NCBI GenBank assembly: GCA_009617715.1 | Contig: VTFK01000277.1 | Location: forward strand, 248,001-312,000 | Source of the DNA: Plectrocnemia conspersa | Taxonomy: Eukaryota; Arthropoda; Insecta; Trichoptera; Polycentropodidae | Length of the DNA stretch: 64,000 nt | Direction of reading: 5' to 3' | Shown: one piece after another, positions 35,860-47,983 of the stretch | How positions within the stretch are numbered: the stretch's first letter is position 1 | Layout of the letters: every line of letters begins with the position of its first letter | Notes under the pieces: generated by a model | Seen by the model: only the letters and a program-made list of their open reading frames with translations | Told to the model about the DNA's origin: nothing | Databases searched by the model: none | Made by a program: the position numbers and the translations under genes

Positions 35860-36780
35860 ATATTTTTAACAAAACAATAGGAAGATAAATGTCTATATAA
35901 ACTTTAAAAATAAGTAAGACTTAATAAGAAACAATTTTAATATTATTATAAAAAAATAATAATAATCTAAAGCAAAGAATTTATTTCAGTCATTCTAATT
36001 TCGCGGGAGAAAAGGGGGATAATTTATTTACGATTATTTTAAATATGGCGCCTATAAAAACAATCATATACAAAAAAGTGATGAGGTCATAAATATTTTA
36101 TAAAAAAAGTTGATATACAATTTTTTTTTAAAGTATTGTTTTGAATTTTTTTTTATATTTATTTTATATTTAATTTTGATCTCGTTAGCTATTAGATTAT
36201 TTTTAACCTTCACTAAAATTTAGAATCATATTTGAAAAAAAAATGTGATTCTCTCTACACGTAAACGACGTCTGCGAAAAATCTTTAATGCTGCTAGACT
36301 TTGTTATGAGCCATTTATTTGTGTCCTTTATGACACTTTAACTCACATCATTTTTGATTAAGGATCTGTAGTTTAAAATCCTAAAATAGTCAAACCTTTT
36401 TATTTGAAAAAGTTAAGAAAAGGTTTTAAATATACCTGTATCTCAGCACTTTTATTTTATGGGCGCTGGGATATGAATCACTGAGTTCTCACAGAAAGTT
36501 ATATGTATCATAGGCAGTAAATTTATTACAAACCATAGACAACAGCAAAGCGCTTTATACAGAATATTATGTTTGTTCACATTCTACAAAAAATCTTAAT
36601 AGAAGGCTTACATAAAAAAATATGTATTATATTTATCATGACATTGTGTATGTTTGGAAATATAGTATACTTATTTTAAGTGAAATTTTGATTATAATTT
36701 AATCGGTTTTATTTGTGATTATATTATTTTTTATAAATATAAAAAAGATTATGATTCATTAACTTATAGGCACAGAAAAT
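35860..36780. other. AT-rich stretch, nothing recognised
   Basis: Homopolymer-rich, no ORF above chance, no clear inverted repeats. Contained in the tentative piggyBac-like interval. Confidence 0.5.
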
Positions 36781-36832
36781 CGATTGTATTAGTACGAGTG
36801 ATAAACACATACATATAATTATATAATAATAA

Positions 36833-36873
36833 CTAGGTGTCGGTCTCTCACTATCGCGAGGTACCGCAGCTAG
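36833..36873 (+). repeat. Hairpin core repeat, copy e
   Basis: CTAGGTGTCGGTCTCTCACT, then ATCGCGAGGTACCGCAGCTAG. The core is preserved, but the tail (TAATAATAATC) does not match the other copies. Confidence 0.65.
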
Positions 36874-37125
36874 TAATAATAATCAGTTTGTGCCAGCCCT
36901 CGTGCGTATGCGTGAGTTTATATTCACATGTGTGTATGACGCTATATCATACACCATATAATTCTAACATCGATACTATTATATTTATAATACAATCAAA
37001 TGAGTTGGCTTACAGATTTATTTCGATTATACAGATATTGGTCGTTTTTGAACAATAAAAATGTATATTTTAATTTAAATGAGCAGTAAGATGGAGCAAA
37101 TTAGGTGCCACGTGGCAAGGGTTAA

Positions 37126-38800
37126 ATATGTGATCACATCGCGTGTAGGTGCCAGACGTCAGGATTGGTCCGGACATTTTGTCCGCATTTCGCTTGGACT
37201 TTTTAAGCCAACCGAGAAAAAGTTTTGATTCGTTTTACCCTCTTCGTTTAGCCAAATGTCCTGAATTTTCATATAAAGTCAGACTTTACATTTTTTGATC
37301 TGTTAACCATAATCGCGTGTCTTATAAAACTATTAATATGACATCATGCCAATAACCGACAGCTAGTTTCAAAAATTAAACCGTAAACACGACATTCGTG
37401 TTTATAGCGATATTCCTTAATGTTTTTTTAAATAGTGTGGATTTTTATTTGTGAATTCTGTTTACATTGATACTTTTATAACAAAATTAAAATACGATTT
37501 AACGTGTATTATATTTTCACACGTGGTTTAATCAGATTGTATCATAGTTCATGTGCAAACATAAAAAATTAGTTTAACCATTACATTATATATTATATAT
37601 TAGGCAGTATATAAATGGCGTGACCTCGCGCAAAAGCATATCAAATTTGATTACGTTAACGTTTGTTTGAACTACTAGGTATGTGCATACCTAGGCATAC
37701 ACTGGGTATTGTGTTATGTGTATACAATATAATGATATAAAGTTTTTTGCACCGGCGCGGCGCTAACCCGTCGTGCCTGCGCCGCTATAGTGTGTTTCAT
37801 ATTTGAGGCTAATGTGGTTATTAACTAATTTCCATTAGTCAGAAATTTCACAAACTATGTCAAACATTTTGAAATACCGGTGGTTTCACTATGCGACGTT
37901 TATACCCTTCGTGAAAATTTTATTACGGTGTGCTTATGTGTTTGGTTGCGCGCGTTGATAATTTAAATAATTCATGCGTACTCCGGGGAATGGGTTAAGT
38001 CATGAGGGATGACTTTTTTGTGGTATCGTAAGCAAGAAGAAAGTAATGAAACTAGTTATGACACTTCACAACAATTTTTAGTTTTTGCCAAAGATTTTTT
38101 TTTAATCATAATGTTTTTTAATAAACTTACCACGCTCAATATTGCATTCAAAATTTCGCTCTTTAAAAAAAAGTTACAATTATTTGTAACCATTGAAAAA
38201 AAAAATATCATTTTATGATAAATATTATTAGAGAACATATATAAAAAAATACGGCAACAAAAGTTAAGACGCGTAAAGTAATAAAGCACAAAGTTATAAA
38301 TCATCCAGAAATAGAACACATCGCAATAGCCGCAAAAGACATATATAAAAGGACCGCCTCTTGATCAGTTAGCTTTGTGTTTTTTAATTAAAATTAAAGC
38401 TGGCATACAAATATTAATCAATTTATAAAATAGCTAATTAATTAATAAATCATATATTTATTTTTAAAAAAAAGTCAATTTTTCAATTAATTTTTAAGCA
38501 AACATGAAAATTTATATATTTGTTTAACTGTGTCAAGCAGTTTGTGATATAGCAAATTAAGGATTATAAATATAAAAAAAATAATATTGTAAGGCATCAA
38601 AATATATTAAAGATGTGATCAATTCACAATACATTTTTCTATTTATTAAAATATGGCTGTGGCTTCCTTAGTGAGAATGGTTAGATTTGACGTCATCATT
38701 AAAGAAGAAATCGAATACAATATTAATAGGTTGTAGTGTATTTGTTTCAAAATACATCATTTTATTTTTATGGTAATTGTTCTTAAAGTTTCGGCAATTA
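37126..38800. other. No gene; mixed patch then AT-rich
   Basis: 37140-37320 and 37740-38040 have mixed composition (GCACCGGCGCGGCGCTAACC at 37749). 38050-38800 is AT-rich with overlapping chance ORFs. No family assigned. Confidence 0.4.
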
Positions 38801-38822
38801 AAGAGTTAGATTTACTTGTTCC

Positions 38823-39833
38823 TAGGGAATTTGAACCGGGTAGAACTGAAACCGGGTACCCGCAATGTTTTTCAAGGAACCGAAAACCGGGTAATTTTCA
38901 TTTCATTTAAATAGTTTTTTCCATTATTTCAAATTAAATGGAAGAGCCGAATCGGCGTTCTTAAGCGACTAACGTCTTTGAACGACAAAAAAGGGACAGC
39001 ACTTAGCAGCTTTTAGATTTCGAGATAAGCGAATGCATAGATAAAGAATATTTTGCAAGGATGCAGTTGTAAATACTAGCCGTTAATTAATCAAATTAAA
39101 TCGCTCAAATCTATATAATGATATAAACTTTTTGTCAAGAATTGAAGATTTATTGCATGTTTTAAAACCTTTAGAGCTGAGTGTTACAAATATTTTAGAC
39201 TCGGAAGGTATTTTAATTTTTATGTTAGAACAACTTAAAAAAATGCGTTTGGAGTTGTATACCGCTTTAAAAACAAGAATTTTAGAACGAAGAAACAAAG
39301 ATCTTGTATCTTTGTTGATATATTTACAAGCATCAAAACTCCCAAAAAAATTTTCGTCTCAATCCAGATATACAGCTCTAGATCTATAGTAATTGCATAT
39401 GCTGATAGCATATTAAAAAGGCTATATCCACAAATACCGCAAGATACAGATGACAATAGAAATGTAGAAAATGATAGTACAGTAGAAAATGTAGAAAACG
39501 GTGGTAAATAGTCTTTAATCCATCAACTAAAAAATAGCACTACTTCAATAAAGGCTGTTGCCAATCTCGATAAAACCAATTTTAAAATACATTTTGAAAA
39601 TTTAGAATCCACTGGCAAAAGAAGTCCAGTTTTGGAAAATCTGTATAATATTAAATATCACGTCATATTTAATCAAAGATTCAAATATATTAAAAATTGG
39701 ACTCTTAACGGCTTTCAAAAGTAGTTTATTTAATAGCTTACAAAAAATACCCAGAACTGAATCGAGTATCCGGTTCTTCCTCGAAAACCCGTAGAACCGG
39801 GTAATGAATTAGGTCGGGTATTTGGATGCCCTA
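38823..39833. mobile_element. 1011-bp hAT-type element with perfect 8-bp target duplication
   Basis: CTTGTTCC at 38815-38822 and 39834-39841 flanks ends TAGGG... and ...CCCTA. Subterminal repeats AACCGGGTA(G/C) occur several times near both ends (38830-38890 and 39755-39800), as expected for hAT transposase binding sites. The interior holds a fragment of the transposase on the plus strand (39130-39400). The clean target duplication shows that the element inserted as this short form. Confidence 0.85.
39132..39520 (+). pseudogene. hAT transposase fragment
   Basis: Reads RIEDLLHVLKPLELSVTNIL, then LKTRILERRNKDLVSLLIYL, followed after a shift by SVIAYADSILKRLYPQ. The order (LLxVLKPLE, then L..RF.DLE.n..l.iatlLDPRFK) matches the region before the hAT dimerisation domain. 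There is no C-terminal dimerisation motif and no DNA-binding BED finger, so it cannot act alone. Confidence 0.6.
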
Positions 39834-40589
39834 CTTGTTCCTATAGCTAAGCTAAAACATCGGCAAAATTTCTTTGCAAAAAAATAAAATAAATTCATAC
39901 CTCGAAGGAAAATTACCATGTGACTCTATAATTACTATTTTATAGCTTTTGTGGTTCTTTTAATCTTAATTTTCAACATAACATAAGTGGCACAGTGGCA
40001 GTGATAAAGCATATATTTATTGGTAGTGAAATCTTAATCTTTAAAATGTTTCGCACAACTGTTTACCCTTAAATTATTTTAAGAAATGTTTTAGACGTTG
40101 CAAAATATGTATCTAAAATTAAAAAAACACACAAAGAACTAAGAATGCTTTTGTCGTACTATGACAATATAAACATTTTACCATATAAGTCTATAAAAAG
40201 CATATTGAATTAGGATCGATTCCAAAATACAATATTTTGAATATGCTACTATCTTACTTATTAATTAATACCGATATATTAACACTGTGCCTCATTATAC
40301 CAAAAAACAATTCGTTTCATTATCATTGCCAATTAAATAATTTGCCTCGGTAATCTCTCTTTTGAACCATTTAGTTATTTAACTGAACATTATATATCAA
40401 TCTGTTTTAAATACACAAATAGCCAATTATTAATAAATTGTTTGTACCAATATAATCATTATTTTAATCCGTATAAATTTACACTAAATACATAATTTAT
40501 CAGACTCTTTGGATTTAAAAACATTATTGTACGTTTTGCTCCAAAACCCATTAAATACATGTATTGATTGGTTGTTTTGTATTCGTGGG

Positions 40590-41490
40590 AGTATTTTTTA
40601 TTCTTCTTCTTCTCTAAAAGCCCTGAGCCGTCCGTGGGTACTTAATTTCGCCGCTGCTACGATCAATTGGAAAAATCTCATTAAGATGCCAGATAGCGGT
40701 GAGATGTCTTAATGGTCCGGTCGCGGCCCCTCAGGAAATATACATATATAGATATCCTTTAACTGATCCTGAAGGTAGGATGAAGATTGATTGGATCTGG
40801 GAAGCATTAGGCTCAGCGGGCACGCAATTAGGGGTCCAATCAATGTCCTGATGGGCTACACGATTATCTCTACAAGATTTTCCAAGCCTGACGCATGACG
40901 GTATCGAAGGAACCGAGAAAGACCTTGAGGAGGCGAAGGTTCAAATTGGACGTGGATCTTTGTCTTCGTGTTGCATAATCGAAACCGATAGTCGAATCTA
41001 GTTAATGAAGTTTTGTGATTACGATTAACAATTAAAGAGTCAAAGGTAAAGTTAAGCGTACTAGACCAAGAAAAGATAAAAATACAAATATTCCAATAGA
41101 CTATTTATATATTTATTTATTAATAATAGCCATATCATATTGTATGATTTTAAGTGCAGTTATAAACGATTTCATAACGTATTATATAGAGGCACAGTTT
41201 TGTTATATAACATGATACTTGTGCGCAATAGTAAAAAGAGGATGTTAAACGCAGGCTTTTCGTATTATTGCATATAACTTTCGAATGCGGTGCAGCATGT
41301 GCGCAAGGAAACGGCTCCAGAATGGCTCAGTTAAGGGCCATAAAAGAAAACTTTATCCCGCCACGAAGAATACAAACACTAATTTAAAACAGGACGTAAT
41401 AGCGCAGTAAAGACTCTCCGCGTTATCTCCGGCCGCACACATATATGAACATTGGAAAAATATTTACAGCGTCATTATTGCGCGAGAGGA
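40590..41490. other. Two GC-richer non-coding islands
   Basis: 40600-41000 (CCCTGAGCCGTCCGTGGGTA, GGTCCGGTCGCGGCCCCTC) and 41260-41480 (CTCCGCGTTATCTCCGGCCG) hold no credible protein. ATTA-type words sit inside. Candidate conserved elements; 39842-40589 before them is featureless AT-rich sequence. Confidence 0.45.
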
Positions 41491-41649
41491 AAATCATTTT
41501 TCCGGTTGGCGGTTTTCATTAGTAAAACAAATATAAAAAATAATGGGAGCATCGTTAGATTTAAATAAAAAAAATCTGGCAAGGTCCACAATTCATCATC
41601 CTATTAAACAATCCAGAAAACCAATCAATAGACAATAAAAAATATTTGT

Positions 41650-42790
41650 ACTTTATATAAAGATATACTATTTTTAACGTTTTATCGACGCCATAAATTT
41701 AGAAATTATTTTTGTATAACTTTATTCGCCGTTATTTTTTTTGTCGAATATGACGTTTACTTTTAGCGAACTGTCTTTGTTGACACTGCTTTTTATTAAC
41801 TGTTAAATGTGTTTATTCACTGGAATTGTTCTTCGAGCATCTCTCATATTTATTAAAATTAGTATTTTATCTGTTTTTATGGGTCGTTATTTTCTTGTCG
41901 AATATAACGTTATCTTTTAACGAATCTCTTTTGTTTGCATTGCTTTTTATTAGCTATAAATCGCGTTAATTTTGTAGTGTTTTAATTAATTTTCAAAAGA
42001 GCTTTTTGTTCTCCTAAAATGTTCGTTAAATTAAGAACATTTTTTTGACGCAATTTTGTAGTTCCATTATTTAAATGATTTTATTTCAAATTATTCCAAA
42101 TAAATATATATGCTTTTTATATTTTATCAACACCACATATTGCAATTTATAAATAGATTAGTCAATTATAAATAAATATATAAATTTATTTATGCGCTTG
42201 TCGAATATTGCGTTAGCTTAAAGCGAATCATTTTTTCAATGCTTCTTTGTATTAAGCTGAGCTTGGTTGCATTGTACTTTTGCTATTTATTGTATTTCTC
42301 AAAATGCATATTTATTGATTTTGAAAATAGGTTTTGATTACAATCGTTTTTATTACGTGATTTGGATCGATGTTTAAGTGCACTATTTTGATGCTTCAAT
42401 TTTTTAATTTGAGAAAAAAAATATTTAAAGATATATTATTATCTACCTCACAAATAATTCAATTAATAATACATAAATATATAAATATGTTTATGAGGCG
42501 TTATTTTCTTGTCGAATATAACGTTATCTTTGAGCGAGTCCCTTTTGTTTTCACCGCTTTTTATTAGCTGTAAAACGCGTAAATTCCATACTATTTTTAT
42601 AAGAAGAGCATTTTTTAATATTCGTTAAATGAAAAGCGTTTTTAATAACGCAATTTAGTAGTTCTATTATTTAAAATATTTTATTTAAATAAATGTGATT
42701 TAACGTTTCATCAGCACCACATATTTAAATACGTAAATGTATTAGTCAATTATATATAAATATACAAATTTGATTTTTAAACTTGTTTTT
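41650..42790 (+). repeat. Diverged satellite-like tandem array
   Basis: The block TTATTTTCTTGTCGAATATA ACGTTATCTTT-GCGAAT...GCTTTTTATTAGCTGTAAA recurs with GTCGAATA at 41743, 41897, 42200 and 42511. Larger blocks (GTAGTTCCATTATTTAAAT; ATCAACACCACATAT; TTAGTCAATTATA) repeat 580-615 bp apart, so there is a higher-order unit of about 600 bp. No ORF. Confidence 0.65.
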
Positions 42791-42859
42791 GTATCAAATC
42801 TTTTTAATAATATTTAATATATTTAAAGTTGATTTAAGTGTCTCCGTATACTGTTCACT

Positions 42860-43300
42860 ATGCAACGCTTAGAGATCGACGACCAAGACGAGTAAAAATA
42901 AAAATATCTGAAAATTCCGTTTGGATAGTAGCCAGAAATTGCGGTATCGAATCGGGGAAAAAATAATTCACTGTCATAAATCAAACGTTGCCCCTTTCTG
43001 GCGAGTAAAGTTTAAGGGTTCAAACAGGAATGCGTGATAAATATTTTAGTTATAGAAGGGGAGGAGATCGATAGGAGTTTGACGGCAATGACCCAGATAG
43101 ATGTTGAAATATTGTATCGTTTTTCTACTTTGAACTATGGCCGGAAATCACTTAAGAAAATTAACGAAGGTAGTCGAACCAGTTTTAAAAATTTACAGCG
43201 ACACTTAAGAAATTATTTATTTAGAGGCGGTAGTCGGATGTTCGACGAAGAGTTATATAATTGGATGAGGGTTCCTTTTTGGATAAAGTGCCCTTAACAA
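42860..43300 (+). other. Unrecognised 88-codon frame in mixed sequence
   Basis: The frame 43034-43297 begins with GTG rather than ATG and encodes a basic product (RKSLKKINEGSRTSFKNLQR). No family recognised. It sits between the satellite-like array and hairpin copy f. Could be a scrap of a mobile element. Confidence 0.2.
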
Positions 43301-43477
43301 TACAATTATCGTAATTTGGATTTCCTCTATAGCTACGAATATTTTTATTTACAATTTTACGTTTATATACAATTTTTTCTTAATGTTAAATGTATTTACA
43401 TTATTAGTGCGATAGATATAAATAGTGCTTTTATATCAATTATAACCACAGCTACACATTCCATACTTACACGTGTG

Positions 43478-43513
43478 CTAGCTGCGGTATTTCACGACAG
43501 TGAGAGACTAACA
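43478..43513 (-). repeat. Hairpin core repeat, copy f (inverted)
   Basis: Plus-strand CTAGCTGCGGTATTTCACGA followed by CAGTGAGAGACTAAC. It has two substitutions in one arm and lies just outside the Tc1-like element at 43719. Confidence 0.55.
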
Positions 43514-43718
43514 TATTGACAATCTATTATATGGTTAATTATCAATTCAAAATTATACATTTGTGTAATTTTTGTTGACATTTAAAATATAGGGCTTAAA
43601 AAGCAATACATTAAAGAACAAATATTTCGTTTAAAATAGTATTTTGTCAGTAAAATCTAAAGTAGTAGTAATGCAATTAAAAAATTGTTTTTTTTTATAG
43701 ATTTCTTGAAACAACATA

Positions 43719-44805
43719 CAACTTTAGCCAAAATAATGGGGCACCCTTTAAAAGGGTGTGTAACTCTTTACAAGTGCATAGACTGACCGAAATATTTAAG
43801 CAGGTACTATACAAAGGAATTTGTCGTTTTTAATAGTTTTAAAAAATATCGCAGGTCTCGCTTAAGTGACCGGAATGTTAAATTACGTGAATTCGGCCTT
43901 TATTTGTCGTTATAATTTTTTTTTTTAATAATCTAAAATAAAAAAACACGAATAAAATAATACTAAAAGAGTGACTATAATTTTCTTGCATTCACATATT
44001 GCATATTATTGACTGAATATTTCGGAAATTAGTTCAAACACATTAATTTTTTACGACATGCTATTCAAAATGCTTTGAAACGGTTCAAGAAATTTGGTTC
44101 TTACAAATCAAAGCCAAAAATTAGAAGAAAACGAAGGACAACTGCCCAGGAAGATCGAATGTTGGTTCGCGAATCCTTAGAAAAATATGAAAAACTTTTT
44201 TTTAAATAATCATACTTTTTAAACATTTTTTGAGACCTCATGTGTAGTACACGTGCGTGGAAGAGTCGGAGAATAATATCTAGCTGATTGCGTGGTACCT
44301 AAACTCAAATATCGTGGCGGAAGCGTTATGGTGTGGGGTTGCATGGCAGCAGCAGGGGTGGGAAACCTGTTTATTTGCGTGGGTAGTATGAATAGTGACA
44401 TTTATATTTCAATGTTTAATGGATTCCTAATGGAAATATTTCTAAGCACAGACCATGCTTTTAGAACGGCCTACAGAGTCACCAAACCATATAGAGAATT
44501 TAAGGAAAAAATTAAATGGAAATGTTGCACAAAGCAATGGCAAATCCAAAATTGATCTGCGAGAAAAATTTCAGATAGAATGGAGAAAATTGTTTTCGTC
44601 CACCTGCAAGTCATTAGTTGACAGTATGCAAAAAAAGAGCTGCAGCTGTAAAAAAAAGTAAGGGTGGGCCTACTAAATATTAAAAATAAGCTCAAAACGA
44701 ATACTTTAAACAACCCCAGTATATTTTATTATATATATTTTTACTATTTTTTTAAGATATAACACATTTATTGGGGTGCCTCATTATTATGGCCAAGTCC
44801 AAGTT
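43719..44805 (+). mobile_element. Tc1-like element, degenerate
   Basis: Inverted ends: left CAACTTTAGCCAAAATAATG GGGCACCC (TA at 43717-43718), right GGGGTGCCTCATTATTATGG CCAAGTCC. Between them is a broken Tc1-family transposase on the plus strand. Length about 1.09 kb, shorter than the usual 1.6 kb, consistent with internal deletion of the central catalytic part. Confidence 0.75.
44053..44683 (+). pseudogene. Tc1-like transposase pseudogene
   Basis: The N-terminal DNA-binding part AIQNALKRFKKFGSYKSKPK (about 44064) is followed by RRTTAQEDRMLV. A deletion then joins to VPKLKYRGGSVMVWGCMAAA GVGN (44289 on), the conserved GGGSVMVWGC block. After further shifts come SPNHIENLRKKLN (the SPDLNPIENLW motif with its Asp lost), CKSLVDSMQKK and finally AAAVKKSKGGPTKY ending at the stop 44681-44683. 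Several frameshifts and the lost catalytic residues make it inactive. Confidence 0.75.
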
Positions 44806-45319
44806 AAATAAATTCTATTATCAAGTTAATATGAATATTTTTTAATTTAATAATATATAATAGTGCAGCTACAAAATTCTAGTCCCACAGTTACAAAAGC
44901 ATTATTTTTAAATCAGTTTTTCTTTTACTTAAATATGCTTTTATATAAACATTCTTCTAATACAATTTTTATACAAACAATAACAATATATTGTGTAATA
45001 ATTATTAAACATTAGATCTATAGTCTAAGTTATAACGAAAAATCATAATTATTTACTAATAAACTTATTATGCATTTTAGAACTATTAAATAAATAATTG
45101 AATTCAGACTATTGTGTCTTCCATAATCATTTAGACTCAATTCTGTCTAGAATTCCGGACATGGTTATGTGATTTTATATGTATGATTTAAATTAATTTA
45201 ATTTAATGACCATTTTACAAAATAATAAACGCATCATTAATCTATTGAATCATATAAAATATAAAATTTCAATTTTTTTAGCTTTGCGCAAAATTCACTT
45301 ATATTAGAATCAGAATGCA

Positions 45320-45690
45320 TTTCGATTCAAAATCAACTCGTTTCGGACGAGCGGAGCGAGATGGAGGTTGATAGTGGTCGGGGTGACCCCCAACCCCCAA
45401 CCAATTCTACTTTAGGGTGGTTATTGGGCGGGGTATGTGAGTAACGCGTCTCGACTTATCTAAATGAAGTCCAATTTTCTGGTCCATCGGTTGTGTCCAG
45501 CGCGATACAGAAACGGACCACGACCGCAGGATTTGATCTGAAAAGGCCAAAAAAAAAGCAGCAACAACGACACGGTCTGCGGTTGAAGTTTGATTACAGC
45601 CGAGCGAAACTGCGCTTTACGGTTCGTTTTGAATGGGCGATTAGTGAATGGAAAAAGTGGTTAAACCGCTCTGAGTTTTAGTTATAATTA
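45320..45690. other. GC-richer patch, possibly a repeat end
   Basis: GACGAGCGGAGCGAGATGG, GGTCGGGGTGACCCCCAACC and GGGCGGGGTATGTGAG look like the GC-rich tail of a transposon, but no partner or terminus was found. A 62-codon frame is unrecognised. 44806-45319 before it is featureless. Confidence 0.3.
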
Positions 45691-45768
45691 ACTGCATTCA
45701 ATGCATGCGTTTATGTAAATAAATTATTTTACTTACAGCAGTTGAAATTTACGGGTAATAAAAGAGGA

Positions 45769-45820
45769 ACTTACCTGTAACAAACAAAGAAAAGTGAATA
45801 TATTTAATTTTAGTATTAGT
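45769..45820 (-). promoter_or_regulatory. Candidate recursive (ratchet) splice site
   Basis: Minus strand: TACTAATAC branch motif (around 45810-45820), pyrimidine tract CACTTTTCTTTGTTTG, then TTACAG/GTAAGTTC. Junction between 45775 and 45774. Same strand and architecture as the sites near 19228 and 7998; distances between sites are about 26.5 and 11.2 kb. Confidence 0.6.
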
Positions 45821-46010
45821 ACTTAATTGTAAATTGTTATATTAACATGTAAGTAATATTGCAAAATTATGTACCGCTTCATAATTCAGTGTCCCACTTA
45901 CAATTTAACATTTAAGCTACAGACACAACTCCGCCAAATAATAACAGACACACAGTAAACTTGTAGTATTTCGCGGTAAAAGTTTACATCCGGATAATAT
46001 CTCATTTGGC

Positions 46011-46560
46011 TGTAGTATTGAATGCAGTGCCGAGTTCGGGCGGACGGTCACAAAGGTTGAAAGGGGCGTATGGGTGTTTCGTCGGCAAGTTCTGGAGAGT
46101 TGATAAAGTTATGGAATAACTTTCGTTTAGTTACACGGTAAAGGAGTGGGCCTGAGGCGAGCGTGGCTCTGTCTCGAGCCAAAGCCTCGAAGCGTCGGGT
46201 ATATCTGTTATCCCATCAAGAGTCCGAGACAAGTCTCAAGAAGTTAATGAAAGCAATTGATGGGCTAATCACTGAAAGCTATTTGCGTCTGGCCCACGAG
46301 ATCTAAGGGCGCAATTTCGGCCCGGGACATTACCGCGACCCCTCAAACCCTAAAACATAGCCCCGATACGAACTGCTGGGGCGGAGATTTCTTATTGCCG
46401 ACCGTAAAAGTAAAACAATAACGATTCGTTACCGGGCGAGTGCATGCTAACTTTTATTGTGGTTGCTTAAATCTAAGCTGGCGAATAAAATCTAAGCTGT
46501 TGCGATTTTTAATGCGGCTAGGGGGGAACAAAATCGAAGCTTTTATTTGGTCTAAAAATA
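46011..46560. other. GC-richer non-coding island
   Basis: 550 bp of complex sequence (GTTCGGGCGGACGGTCACAA, GGCCTGAGGCGAGCGTGGC, TTCGGCCCGGGACATTACC), no ORF. An 11-bp direct repeat AATCTAAGCTG lies at 46471 and 46489. It begins about 240 bp from the ratchet site at 45774. Candidate conserved element. Confidence 0.45.
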
Positions 46561-46725
46561 TTATCGAAAATGATTAAATTGTTAATCTAGACACTATAAG
46601 AATACCTGCGTAAAGCAGTAATTATACTAACACTAAAATGAACGCATTTATTAGATATAAAGCAATAAACGAGATAATAATTAATATAAAAATAAATTCT
46701 TAACCTTATACAAAAAAAACCTTTG

Positions 46726-47974
46726 CGAGGTGTAATCAAAAAGTACGGTGAATCATTTTATTACGGACAAAGTAATAAGCTTAGATCAAATTTGAATTAT
46801 TCTCCTTCAAAGTAATCTCCTTGGCTAACGATGCACTTATTCCAAAGTTGATTTCATAATTGGAAACATTTTTGGAAGACTTCTTTCGGAAGGGCCTTCA
46901 GTTGCTTCGTCGTGGCCCTCTCAATGTCGGGAATGGTGGCAAAACATTTTCATTTTAGCACGATTTTTATTTTTGCGAAGAGCCAGAAGTCACATGGTGC
47001 TAAATTCGTAGAGTAAGGGGGACAGGAACATTTTTTTCGGGCGAAAATTCGCGGTTCAAAAGCGAAGTGTAGCACGGCGCTTTGTCGTGATGAAGGAGGA
47101 AGCCATGGCCCATTTTTCTGGTCTCTTTCTCCGTACATTATTTCATAAACCTTGCAGTACGCCCTTTTAAATTCGGAGCTTACAGTGGTTTACATTGGAA
47201 CATATTTTAATCACACTATGCCCTCACTATCGAAAAAAACAATTATCATGAAGTTAAGGTTCGATTTTGACTAACGTACCTTATTATGGCGAGGAGAGTC
47301 ACTCGTTTTCCATTGGGAACCCTGCATTTTCATCTCAAAATCATAGCCATAAACCCAACTTTCATCTCCAGTTGTAATTTTGACGATGAAGTCCGGATCT
47401 GCATCAAGATGATACTTCAATTCCGTGAAAACTGGCATACGATTGACCTTCTGTTCATCAGTCAAAATCTAGGAAGAAATTTCGCACTCACTCGTCTTAT
47501 TTGCAAATTATCAATTAAAATGTTTTACACGGACTTGTACGAGATGTTTAGTTCTTCGGTAAGCTCTCGAATAGTCAATCACCTCTTTGAACGAACCAAT
47601 TTTAAAACTTTTTGCACGTTTTCGTCTGTTTTTGAGGTCGAATGACGTTGCTCGTCTTCGTTTTTAAATCACTTATACCACTTGTAAACAGCTTCACATC
47701 TTCGCCATACACTAATCTTAAAATTTCATGAGCGTCTTTGGTACACATAAACTTAATATTAACGCGTTGTTCGAAATCCTTGATGTGCGACAGACACGGT
47801 AAACACTACCTAACTCTTCTGGCTCTGGAAGCCGGCTGACAATTCACAACTTGTTCAAACTTGACACTGACTATTTCAATGGATCAGGCTATCGGATTTA
47901 TTACTTTCAATAGATGTAGCGTCAGCAGTTGCTGCTATAAAAATTCATTCACCGTATTTTTTTATCACACCTCG
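46726..47974 (-). mobile_element. mariner element, 1249 bp, near full length but broken
   Basis: Ends CGAGGTGTAATCAAAAAGTA CGGTGAAT (46726) and the inverted ATTCACCGTATTTTTTTATC ACACCTCG (ending 47974). A mariner of this type is about 1.3 kb, so the length is nearly complete. A TA follows the right end (47975-47976), but the left flank TTTG does not give a matching TA. Confidence 0.85.
46950..47850 (-). pseudogene. mariner transposase pseudogene
   Basis: On the minus strand: STSKTDENVQKV, LTIRELTEELNISYKSV (N-terminal helix-turn-helix region), then MTDEQKVNRM, LDADPDFIVKITTGDESWVY GYD (first Asp of the catalytic triad), then after a shift FLLHHDKAPCYTSLL (second Asp), and PPYSTNLAPCDFWLF (third Asp, DD34D pattern). 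All three catalytic Asp positions survive, but in different frames with in-frame stops, so there is no functional protein. Confidence 0.8.
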
Positions 47975-47983
47975 TAATGAGGT

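Larger units (their letters stand above)
35769..37125. mobile_element. Possible second piggyBac-like element or single end
   Basis: TTAACCCTTTCAACGCTATG at 35769 resembles the end of the MITE at 24945. A candidate partner, the reverse complement of GCAAGGGTTAA, ends at 37125, but matches only loosely. The interior has no transposase; it contains hairpin copy e. CATCATATGATG (35832-35843) and TGCCACGTGGCA (37106-37117) are perfect 12-bp palindromes near the two ends. Confidence 0.3.

Noticed and set aside
44219..44401. Minus-strand 60-codon ORF
   Set aside because: Antisense shadow of the Tc1 transposase GGSVMVWGC block.
45493..45681. Basic 62-codon ORF as a small DNA-binding protein
   Set aside because: Lys/Arg content comes from an A-rich run; no domain, no ATG support.
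47286..47645. 119-codon plus-strand frame
   Set aside because: It is the antisense shadow of the mariner transposase on the minus strand.
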